In this document: positions 1 to 5,490 of the stretch, piece by piece
Layout: each line of letters opens with the position of its first letter
Numbering within the stretch: the stretch's first letter is position 1
Origin: Sphaerochaetaceae bacterium
GTDB lineage: Bacteria; Spirochaetota; Spirochaetia; Sphaerochaetales; Sphaerochaetaceae
Length of the DNA stretch: 12,706 nucleotides
Assembly (NCBI GenBank): GCA_016302165.1
Contig: JAEDOD010000048.1
Location: forward strand, 1 to 12,706
Direction of reading: 5' to 3'
Program-made: the position numbers and the translations under genes
The notes under the pieces: model-generated
What the model was told of the DNA's origin: nothing
The model's input: the letters and a program-made list of their open reading frames with translations, nothing else
The model's database searches: none

Positions 1-10
1 GCGTTATTGG

Positions 11-56
11 AGAAAAGAAAAGGCAAGGAAGGGTGGAGGATAGTCCCTTCCTTGCC
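11..56 (-). terminator. Rho-independent terminator of the leftward amylosucrase-like gene
   Basis: The 12-base arms at 22-33 (GGCAAGGAAGGG) and 45-56 (CCCTTCCTTGCC) are perfectly complementary and enclose an 11-base loop. Read leftward, the stem is followed at once by a T-rich run (TTTTCTTTTCT, bases 21 down to 11). It lies 31 bases past the stop codon of the leftward gene. Stem plus U-tract on the minus strand is the classical intrinsic terminator layout. The plus strand has no U-tract after the stem, so it should act in one direction only. Confidence 0.88.
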
Positions 57-87
57 AAGTGTCAGACATCTTTGTTTTCACTCAATA

Positions 88-1920
88 CTATCTGTCCTGG
101 ACGAGATACATATATTCATATGGCTCGAGAGTGAAGCCCAGGCCTGGTTCAACAATCCGTGATGAGAATACATCCTTATATTCGCCAAGGAAATAATCAT
201 AATGTACCCATTCTCTTGAGTCTCCGAAATTCATGACGCAGAGCATATCTCTTCCGTCTACTGTGCGCCTTATGGAGAATACTTTATCTGAGTGGCTATG
301 CCAGGTTGTAACCTTTGCGTCTGGCGCGAAGCATGGGTCTTCCTTTCTGATTCTGTCTAAGTTGAGGATGCCGGAGAAGATTCTTCCCTCGTATCCTTCT
401 CCCTTCTCAGCCATCTTCTCCTTCTTCCAGTTAAAGGGTGAGCGGTGAAGATTTCTGCTGTCCAAAGCTTTCTCTGGCTCATTCATGTATGACCAGTCGT
501 TCAATTGTCCTATTTCATCTCCTGAGGAAAGCATTGGGAAGCCTCTGAAGGAGTAGAGGGCTGCATGCATCAGCATATCTCTCTTGATTCCCTTCTCCAG
601 AAGTTCCATGTCGAAATGGTTTCTTGCGCTTTCGATACCGCAGAGGGAAGCTGTGGTTCCGCAGCTTCTGGCGTCCAGGGATACAGGATCATAGTTATAG
701 AGCTGGCCAAGACTGTAGGAGGAGGGGAAGGATCCTTCGAAGAATCGGTAGAGGTAGATCTTATGCTTCAGTGGATCGATGCCTATCTTCTTCTCATAAT
801 CTTCGTCCAGGCCCCAGCCGATATCGTCATGACAGCGGATATAGTTGACGAAGGAGCAATGGTCCTCCATTGAGAGGATGTCTTCAGCCATATGCTCCAA
901 TAGCCTTACATCCTGGCTTGCCAGGGCAGACCAGAAGTTGACCATAAGTGAAACATTATATAACAGGTGGCACTCTGGAGCTTCTGGAGTTCCGAAATAT
1001 GCCTTCAGCTCCTTGGGAGCCATTACCACTTCTCCCTTCAGGATTACTGCCGGGCATACTATTTCCAGTACCAGTCTCATTATCCTTACAATTGAGTGGA
1101 CCTGAGGAAGGTTACGGCTGGTGGTCCCCAGCTCCTTCCATATATATGGAACAGCGTCAAGCCTGAAGACCTCTACTCCCATATTTGCCAGATTCAGGGC
1201 AGAGGAGAGCATCTCTATGAGGACTTCTGGATTTCTGTAGTTCAGGTCCCACTGGAAGGGATAGAAGGAGGAAAGGACCCATTTCTGCATCTTTTCGTTC
1301 CAGATGAAGTTTCCTGGAGCTGTAGTAGGGAACACTTCAGGTGTAGTCTTCTCATACTGGTCCGGATATGTCCTGTCAGAAAAGCACATGTAGTAGTTCT
1401 GGTAGTGTTCATCTCCCTCTTCTGCTGCCTTGGCCCACTTGTGTGTGGAGGCTGTATGGTTCATTACAAAGTCCAGGCAGAGGCTGATTCCATGTTTTCT
1501 CAGCTCCTTGGTAAGGGCTTCCAGGTCCTCGTTGGTGCCGAAGCGTGGATCCACGCTATAGAAGTCCTCAACAGCGTATCCTCCGTCGTTGTCCTTCTCA
1601 GGCATCTTCATTAGAGGCATGAGATGGAGATACTTCAGTGAAAGCTTCTTCAGGTATCCAACCTTGCCCTTAAGTCCCTTCAGGGAAGAGGCGAACAGGT
1701 CTGAATACATAGTGAGGCCCAGCATATCGCCCTGTCTGTACCAAAGGGGATTGTCTTCCCTCTCCTTGTCAAGGCTTTTCAGTTCATCGCTTCTTCTGTC
1801 GTAGTATTCCCTCATGGATAATATAAGGGAACCAAGCTTTTCATCACTTCCATAGAGAGAGGTGAAGAGAGTTTTAAGCTCCTCCTTCCTTGTCTCCAGC
1901 CTTAAATCGAAAGTCGACAT
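88..1920 (-). CDS. GH13 subfamily 4 sucrose-active enzyme (amylosucrase / sucrose hydrolase)
   Basis: Cytoplasmic GH13 enzyme of 610 residues with no signal peptide, close to the usual amylosucrase length. An all-helical N-terminal part (about 1-90) precedes the (beta/alpha)8 barrel, as in Neisseria polysaccharea amylosucrase. Visible conserved regions are: the DGGYAV loop (D112); region I DFVMNHT (about 150-156); region II FRLDAVPYIW with nucleophile D255; region III LKGEVVM with acid/base E297; and region IV IRCHDDIGW with H364 and stabiliser D365. D112 and R489 (in DSRN) match, by my recalled alignment, the D144/R509 salt bridge that closes the -1 pocket in amylosucrase. The family either builds alpha-1,4-glucan from sucrose with release of fructose or hydrolyses sucrose; the sequence alone does not separate the two. 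Sucrose phosphorylase is less likely given the amylosucrase-type N-terminus and motifs. The start is supported by GGAGG seven bases upstream. It is transcribed divergently from the transport operon and has its own terminator, so it is a monocistronic partner of the locus. Confidence 0.88.
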   Translation of the reverse strand: MSTFDLRLETRKEELKTLFTSLYGSDEKLGSLILSMREYYDRRSDELKSLDKEREDNPLWYRQGDMLGLTMYSDLFASSLKGLKGKVGYLKKLSLKYLHLMPLMKMPEKDNDGGYAVEDFYSVDPRFGTNEDLEALTKELRKHGISLCLDFVMNHTASTHKWAKAAEEGDEHYQNYYMCFSDRTYPDQYEKTTPEVFPTTAPGNFIWNEKMQKWVLSSFYPFQWDLNYRNPEVLIEMLSSALNLANMGVEVFRLDAVPYIWKELGTTSRNLPQVHSIVRIMRLVLEIVCPAVILKGEVVMAPKELKAYFGTPEAPECHLLYNVSLMVNFWSALASQDVRLLEHMAEDILSMEDHCSFVNYIRCHDDIGWGLDEDYEKKIGIDPLKHKIYLYRFFEGSFPSSYSLGQLYNYDPVSLDARSCGTTASLCGIESARNHFDMELLEKGIKRDMLMHAALYSFRGFPMLSSGDEIGQLNDWSYMNEPEKALDSRNLHRSPFNWKKEKMAEKGEGYEGRIFSGILNLDRIRKEDPCFAPDAKVTTWHSHSDKVFSIRRTVDGRDMLCVMNFGDSREWVHYDYFLGEYKDVFSSRIVEPGLGFTLEPYEYMYLVQDR

Positions 1921-1935
1921 CTATAACCTCCACTG

Positions 1936-1963
1936 TTAATCGATTGTTATATTAAGCGATTAA
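1936..1963. promoter_or_regulatory. Pair of LacI-type palindromic operators before the amylosucrase-like gene
   Basis: Two related palindromes with a central CG lie side by side. TTAATCGATTGT (1936-1947) has a perfect AATCGATT core. TTAAGCGATTAA (1952-1963) matches the ideal TTAATCGATTAA at all but one base. Their centres (1941.5 and 1957.5) are 16 bp apart. The outer halves also form the inverted repeat GTTAATCG (1935-1942) / CGATTAAC (1957-1964). A palindrome with central CpG is the signature of LacI-family sites, and these lie at the predicted start of the leftward transcript, where a bound repressor would block initiation. That a LacI-family protein binds here is inferred. Confidence 0.5.
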
Positions 1964-1967
1964 CATA

Positions 1968-1996
1968 TTAATAATCCACTATTTTCTTTAAATCAA
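1968..1996 (-). promoter_or_regulatory. Candidate leftward promoter for the amylosucrase-like gene
   Basis: On the minus strand TTGATT (bases 1996-1991; 4 of 6 to TTGACA) is followed after 17 bases by TATTAA (1973-1968; 4 of 6 to TATAAT). Transcription would start near 1961, inside the palindrome pair at 1936-1963. An alternative -10 is TATAAC (1951-1946, 5 of 6), between the two palindromes, but its -35 is poor. The region is AT-rich, so chance matches are easy and the exact hexamers are uncertain. Confidence 0.35.
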
Positions 1997-2014
1997 CAGT
2001 TAATTTCTTTAAAT
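1983..2014. repeat. Direct repeat of an 11-mer spaced two helical turns apart
   Basis: TTTCTTTAAAT occurs exactly at 1983-1993 and again at 2004-2014, an offset of 21 bp, which would place both copies on the same face of the DNA. It lies between the two divergent promoter candidates. Regularly phased direct repeats are typical of activator or response-regulator sites, but the sequence is AT-rich and the functional reading is inference. Confidence 0.4.
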
Positions 2015-2023
2015 TAGGGGAAA

Positions 2024-2052
2024 TTTTCACGTAATGAAAAAAAGTGTGAAAA
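2024..2052. repeat. Inverted repeat TTTTCAC / GTGAAAA in the divergent control region
   Basis: TTTTCAC at 2024-2030 and GTGAAAA at 2046-2052 are perfect 7-base complements separated by 15 bases. They lie just upstream of the palindrome-containing rightward promoter. This could be a regulator site or an AT-rich coincidence; no family assignment is possible. Confidence 0.25.
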
Positions 2053-2060
2053 ATATATAA

Positions 2061-2070
2061 CAAACGTTTG
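2061..2070. promoter_or_regulatory. LacI-type operator overlapping the -35 box of the transport operon
   Basis: CAAACGTTTG is a perfect 10-bp palindrome with central CG, the AAACGTTT core known from PurR, GalR and related LacI-family operators. Its last three bases are the first three of the TTGACA -35 element, so binding would exclude RNA polymerase. The regulator encoded at 6878-7858 in this operon is the natural candidate ligand, as inference. Confidence 0.6.
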
Positions 2071-2096
2071 ACATATGGAAAAACCTGTTTTATCCT
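2068..2096 (+). promoter_or_regulatory. Promoter of the oligosaccharide transport and hydrolase operon
   Basis: A perfect -35 hexamer TTGACA (2068-2073), a 17-base spacer and TATCCT (2091-2096; 4 of 6 to consensus) form a sigma70-type promoter. The start would be near 2103, giving a leader of about 25 bases that ends in the ribosome site AAGGAG (2115-2120) of the binding-protein gene. The palindrome CAAACGTTTG overlaps the -35 element, which fits negative control by a LacI-family repressor. Confidence 0.7.
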
Positions 2097-2127
2097 ACTC
2101 TCGAAAATAGCAAAAAGGAGATTTATC

Positions 2128-3438
2128 ATGAAGAAATCCATCGCCCTCATATCAGTGGTCCTGGCCCTCCTGATGATTGTTGCAGGCTGCTCCAAGAATA
2201 GCAGCTCTGATACTTCAGCATCTTCCAAGTCAGCCAGCAGTGCAAAAGTGTCCATCACACTCCTTAACAGTAAGGGTGAGATCCAGACAGGTCTTGAGAA
2301 GATTGCCGCCCAGTTCGAGAAGGACAAGGGAATCCACGTTGAAGTCATCGCATGTGGAGCAGGAGAAGTTCCATATACAAAGATCACTACAATGTATAAC
2401 TCAGGAAACGCTCCTACTCTGGCAATCCTGGATCCTACAGACATCGTAGCCCTTGCAAAGGAATATGCCCTTGACCTGACAGGTGAAGCCTGGACAGCAG
2501 AGACAGATGCATTGAACCTTACAATCGACGGCAAGATCTACTCCTTCCCATTCTGTGTTGAAGGAAGAGGCATCATCTACAATCAGGATGCTATCGAAAG
2601 CGTGCTTGGCAGAGCCTTCGATCCAGACACAATCAACTCCTATTCCTCCTTCAAGGCAATTCTTGAGGAACTGAGGGCAAAGGGTATGGAGAATCCAGTG
2701 TTCGTTGCAAAGGAAGACTGGTCCCTTGGTGCTCACCAGCTTGGCTTCATCTATGACGCCTATGATGGAACTACAGCTGGTTCAGCTGAGATCATCAACA
2801 GCCTGAAGAACGGCACAGATCCTCTTACAGTGGACCGCTTCAACCAGTTTGTGGATACAATGGATCTTCTTCTGGAATATAACTTTGCAAAGGCTGACCC
2901 ACTTGGAGCAGACTATGACCAGGGTGCCCTTGAGCTTGCATGTGGCAATGTAGCCTTCTGGCCAAACGGCTGCTGGGCATGGCCAAACCTTGTGGAGGGT
3001 GGAGCAGAAAGCGATGGCAGATTCGGTTTCATCTCCTTCGTCCTTGGTGATGACACATCAGACTTCGCCAACACCATGATCCAGGCATCAGCTTCAAAGC
3101 AGATCATGGTTGACCGCATCCAGTCTTCTTCCGAAGAGCAGGAAGCTGCAAAGGAATTCATCAGCTACCTGGTATACAACGATAATGGACAGAGGATGTT
3201 CGTGGAGGAGACAGCTCTTATTCCTGCAGCAAAGAACAACCCATATGAGCCATTGGATCCACTTGGTAAGGACATTGCAAAGCGCACAGCAGAAGGCCGC
3301 CTCTACACTTCCTGCTTCATCGCTCCATCAGACCACTGGTCAGTCATGGGTGCAGCTATGCAGAAGTACATTGCAGGCATGTCCAGCAAGAAAGAACTTG
3401 CTTCAACTCTTTCCCAGTACTGGAAGGCTCAGAAGTAA
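2128..3438 (+). CDS. Lipoprotein oligosaccharide-binding protein of an ABC transporter (family 1 SBP)
   Basis: Extracytoplasmic solute-binding protein, 436 residues, typical for the MsmE/MalE-like family. The N-terminus has a basic start (MKK), a hydrophobic stretch (about 5-18) and a lipobox IVAGC with lipidated C21, followed by a Ser/Ala-rich linker (about 23-40). It should therefore be tethered to the outer face of the cytoplasmic membrane. The mature part shows alternating alpha/beta segments and several Trp residues in the second half (WPNGCWAWPN), as is common in sugar-binding pockets. The ATG at 2128 is chosen because AAGGAG lies seven bases before it and it directly gives a signal peptide; an in-frame ATG at 2068 lies inside the promoter. 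It is the first gene of the operon, 47 bases ahead of the permease genes, with a hairpin between them. Its proline codons (11 CCA, 4 CCT, no CCC) are more biased than in the enzymes downstream, which fits high expression. The substrate is inferred from the neighbours: sucrose, raffinose-type or fructo-oligosaccharides. Confidence 0.92.
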   Translation: MKKSIALISVVLALLMIVAGCSKNSSSDTSASSKSASSAKVSITLLNSKGEIQTGLEKIAAQFEKDKGIHVEVIACGAGEVPYTKITTMYNSGNAPTLAILDPTDIVALAKEYALDLTGEAWTAETDALNLTIDGKIYSFPFCVEGRGIIYNQDAIESVLGRAFDPDTINSYSSFKAILEELRAKGMENPVFVAKEDWSLGAHQLGFIYDAYDGTTAGSAEIINSLKNGTDPLTVDRFNQFVDTMDLLLEYNFAKADPLGADYDQGALELACGNVAFWPNGCWAWPNLVEGGAESDGRFGFISFVLGDDTSDFANTMIQASASKQIMVDRIQSSSEEQEAAKEFISYLVYNDNGQRMFVEETALIPAAKNNPYEPLDPLGKDIAKRTAEGRLYTSCFIAPSDHWSVMGAAMQKYIAGMSSKKELASTLSQYWKAQK

Positions 3439-3453
3439 GAAATATACATACAC

Positions 3454-3476
3454 CTTCAGGCCCAGTGCCTGAAGGG
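3454..3476 (+). promoter_or_regulatory. Intercistronic hairpin between binding-protein and permease genes
   Basis: CCTTCAGGC (3454-3462) and GCCTGAAGG (3468-3476) form a perfect 9-bp stem with a 5-base loop. No U-run follows; instead the stem runs into the ribosome site of the permease gene (GGGAGG, 3475-3480). Such hairpins after a binding-protein gene usually protect the upstream mRNA or damp downstream translation, so that more binding protein than permease is made. Here the 3' arm overlaps the first bases of the Shine-Dalgarno sequence, which could also limit ribosome access. Confidence 0.7.
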
Positions 3477-3485
3477 AGGTGAAAA

Positions 3486-4364
3486 ATGAAAAAATCCACG
3501 ATTTACGACATCAAGGCAGGACTGATGTTCGCCCTTCCTGGGCTTCTGGTCTTCTTTCTGGTGGTGATTATTCCATTTGTATATGGATTCTACCTCACCT
3601 TCACTGACTGGAACGGAGTATCCCAGGTCAAGTCCATGGTAGGTTTCCAGAACTACATCGATACCTTCAAGGACACTGAGTTCTGGTCATCCATGTGGCT
3701 GACTCTGCGCTATGTAGTAATTTCTGTAATCCTTGTGAATACCGTAGCATTCCTTCTGGCATACCTCCTTTCAAACGGTATCAAGGGACAGAACTTCTTC
3801 CGTGCAGGATTCTTCACTCCAAACCTTATTGGTGGCGTTGTATTGGGCTTTATCTGGAAGTTCATCTTCTCCAATGTCTTTACCGCTGTAGGAAAGACTC
3901 TGGGAGCAGACTGGCTTTCCAAGTCCATGCTCAGCGCTCCAAAAAGCGCTTACTTCGCCCTGATCCTTGTGACAGTCTGGCAGCTGGCAGGATATATGAT
4001 GCTCATCTATATCGCCGGCTTCACAGGTCTCAGCCATGATGTACTGGAGGCTGCATCCATTGACGGAGCTACAGGCTGGAGAAGAATGAGATCCATCATT
4101 CTCCCGCTTATGGTACCTTCCTTCGTAATCTGCATCTTCCTTACACTTTCAAGGACCTTCATGGTCTACGACCTGAACCTTACTCTTACCAAGGGCGGAC
4201 CATATGCTTCCACAAGACTGGTTGCAATGCACGTCTATGAGAAGGCGTTCACATCAAGAAACTACGGAGTAGGACAGGCTGAAGCCCTCTTCCTCTTTGT
4301 GGTGGTGGCCCTCATCTCCGGCCTTCAGGTCTGGATGGGAAGAAAGAAGGAGGTGGCAGCATGA
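3486..4364 (+). CDS. ABC sugar transporter permease, MalF/MsmF type
   Basis: Integral membrane subunit of a carbohydrate ABC importer, 292 residues, the normal length for the short MalF-like (MsmF/UgpA) class. About six hydrophobic segments are visible (roughly 13-38, 75-97, 108-130, 155-178, 205-228, 264-284). The cytoplasmic EAA loop that docks onto the ATPase is clear: EAASIDGATGWRR begins at E188, followed by ILP near 205-207. The start has the ribosome site GGGAGG at 3475-3480, partly within the preceding hairpin. The stop codon overlaps the start of the next permease gene (ATGA), pointing to translational coupling and one-to-one assembly. It should pair with the downstream permease and a non-local ATPase. 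Confidence 0.93.
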   Translation: MKKSTIYDIKAGLMFALPGLLVFFLVVIIPFVYGFYLTFTDWNGVSQVKSMVGFQNYIDTFKDTEFWSSMWLTLRYVVISVILVNTVAFLLAYLLSNGIKGQNFFRAGFFTPNLIGGVVLGFIWKFIFSNVFTAVGKTLGADWLSKSMLSAPKSAYFALILVTVWQLAGYMMLIYIAGFTGLSHDVLEAASIDGATGWRRMRSIILPLMVPSFVICIFLTLSRTFMVYDLNLTLTKGGPYASTRLVAMHVYEKAFTSRNYGVGQAEALFLFVVVALISGLQVWMGRKKEVAA

Positions 4365-5224
4365 CAGATGCATCAAAGAAAGTCGGCGGAACAAAGAAGA
4401 TTGTCATAGACATTGTGCTCTTCGCTCTTGTGGTAGTGCTCTTTGTCATATTCATGATTCCTTTCCTCATGACTATCCTCAACTCCTTCAAGGTGAAGAT
4501 GGATATTCTCAGGGATCCGCTTTCCCTTTCACCTTCCAAGGGCTTCTCCTTCTCAAACTATGTTGAAGCCTTCCAGAAGATGAACTACCTTACAGCCTTC
4601 TTCAACAGCTTCATTGTCACAGGGCTCTCCACATTCTTCGTCACTGTGCTTTCAGCAATGTGTGCCTACTACTATGTGCGCCATGACAATAAGTTCTCTA
4701 GAATCTGCTCTTCACTGATGTCTGCATCAATGATCATTCCTTTCCAGGCAATCATGATCCCTCTTGTATACATCTATGGAGCCAGGCTGGGACTGCTGAA
4801 CCATAGGGGAACCTTGATATTCATGCACACTGGCTTTGCCATGTCCATGTCTGTCTTCATCTTCCAGGGCTTCATCAAGTCCAACGTGCCATTGGCCCTT
4901 GAGGAGGCTGCTAAGATTGACGGCTGCGGAAGATACAGGACATTCTTCCAGATTGTGTTCCCACTTCTGGGGCCCACCACAGCAACACTGATCATCCTTA
5001 ATGTTCTTGCATTCTGGAATGACTATCTCCTTCCTAGCCTTGTACTTGGAGTGAAGGCAATAAAGACCCTTCCACTTTCAACCTACGAGTTCTACGGAAC
5101 CTTCAGTGCAGACTATGGCCTTATCATGGCAGCTTTGATCCTTACTGTCCTTCCTATACTTGTCATATATCTGGTTCTCCAGAAGGCAATCATTTCAGGT
5201 GTGGTGGCAGGTGCAGTAAAGTAG
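4361..5224 (+). CDS. ABC sugar transporter permease, MalG/MsmG type
   Basis: Second membrane subunit of the importer, 287 residues. A hydrophobic N-terminal helix (about 14-40) is followed by roughly five further membrane segments. The EAA loop EEAAKIDGCGRYRTF begins near residue 181, with VFPLLGP after it, and the segment FWNDYLLP (about 218-225) is typical of MalG-like permeases. The start overlaps the stop of the preceding permease gene by four bases. No ATPase gene follows: the next gene, 30 bases on, encodes a small soluble protein. The importer must therefore borrow an ATPase from elsewhere, as MsmEFG-type systems do. Confidence 0.93.
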   Translation: MTDASKKVGGTKKIVIDIVLFALVVVLFVIFMIPFLMTILNSFKVKMDILRDPLSLSPSKGFSFSNYVEAFQKMNYLTAFFNSFIVTGLSTFFVTVLSAMCAYYYVRHDNKFSRICSSLMSASMIIPFQAIMIPLVYIYGARLGLLNHRGTLIFMHTGFAMSMSVFIFQGFIKSNVPLALEEAAKIDGCGRYRTFFQIVFPLLGPTTATLIILNVLAFWNDYLLPSLVLGVKAIKTLPLSTYEFYGTFSADYGLIMAALILTVLPILVIYLVLQKAIISGVVAGAVK

Positions 5225-5254
5225 TTTCTATCGTGACCTTTTAGGAGGCGGCAT

Positions 5255-5479
5255 ATGATCATTCCAGATTGCGCAAAATACATCAGAATCCCCAAATCCC
5301 TGGAAGGGAAAAGGGAAGAGTTCCTTATCTTTCATGGAGGTAGAGTCCAGAAGGTCTTTACCATCTCTCCTGAAAAGGAGGAAGGATATTACTACTATCC
5401 GGTATATGGACTTAAGGAGTCTGTATCGGTCCATTGCACCAACAGGAGCATCATGGACAGTCTTGAAGTAATTATCTGA
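5255..5479 (+). CDS. Small 74-residue protein resembling the N-terminal beta-domain of the adjacent GH32 enzyme
   Basis: This is a short soluble protein of no family I recognise, with no signal peptide or membrane segment. It looks real: AGGAGG (5243-5248) stands six bases before the ATG, it fills the space between two co-directional genes (30 and 11 bases away), and its composition is protein-like. The predicted texture is mostly beta strands: KYIRIP (8-13), EEFLIF, RVQKVFTI, then an aromatic run YYYYPVY. The next gene product begins with a similar module: EYLVLP at residues 10-15, a charged turn with E, alternating hydrophobic strands and a closing acidic/hydrophobic stretch. The two domains are similar in length and pattern, although identity is low. 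I infer a duplicated or detached N-terminal beta-domain of the kind found before some GH32 catalytic domains. It could bind sugar or associate with the GH32 enzyme. The reading frame differs from that of the GH32 gene, so a single frameshift of one original gene is possible, but separate ribosome sites argue for two products. Confidence 0.72.
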   Translation: MIIPDCAKYIRIPKSLEGKREEFLIFHGGRVQKVFTISPEKEEGYYYYPVYGLKESVSVHCTNRSIMDSLEVII

Positions 5480-5490
5480 AGGAGAAAGGA

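Noticed and set aside
1096..1614. Rightward open frame of 172 codons opposite the amylosucrase-like gene
   Set aside because: It is antisense to a gene with all GH13 catalytic motifs, and its Cys/Val-rich translation shows no domain. It is a shadow frame.
2068..2127. Upstream in-frame ATG that would add 20 residues to the sugar-binding protein
   Set aside because: It overlaps the -35 box, has no ribosome site, and would bury the lipoprotein signal peptide. The ATG at 2128 has AAGGAG at the right distance.
1968..2534. Leftward open frame of 188 codons across the control region and the start of the binding-protein gene
   Set aside because: It runs antisense to a clear lipoprotein gene and through the promoter/operator region, has no matching family motifs, and its tail is AT-rich low-complexity sequence.
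3454..3476. Hairpin after the binding-protein gene read as a rho-independent terminator
   Set aside because: There is no U-run after the stem, and the permease ribosome site and start follow immediately, so full termination here is unlikely.
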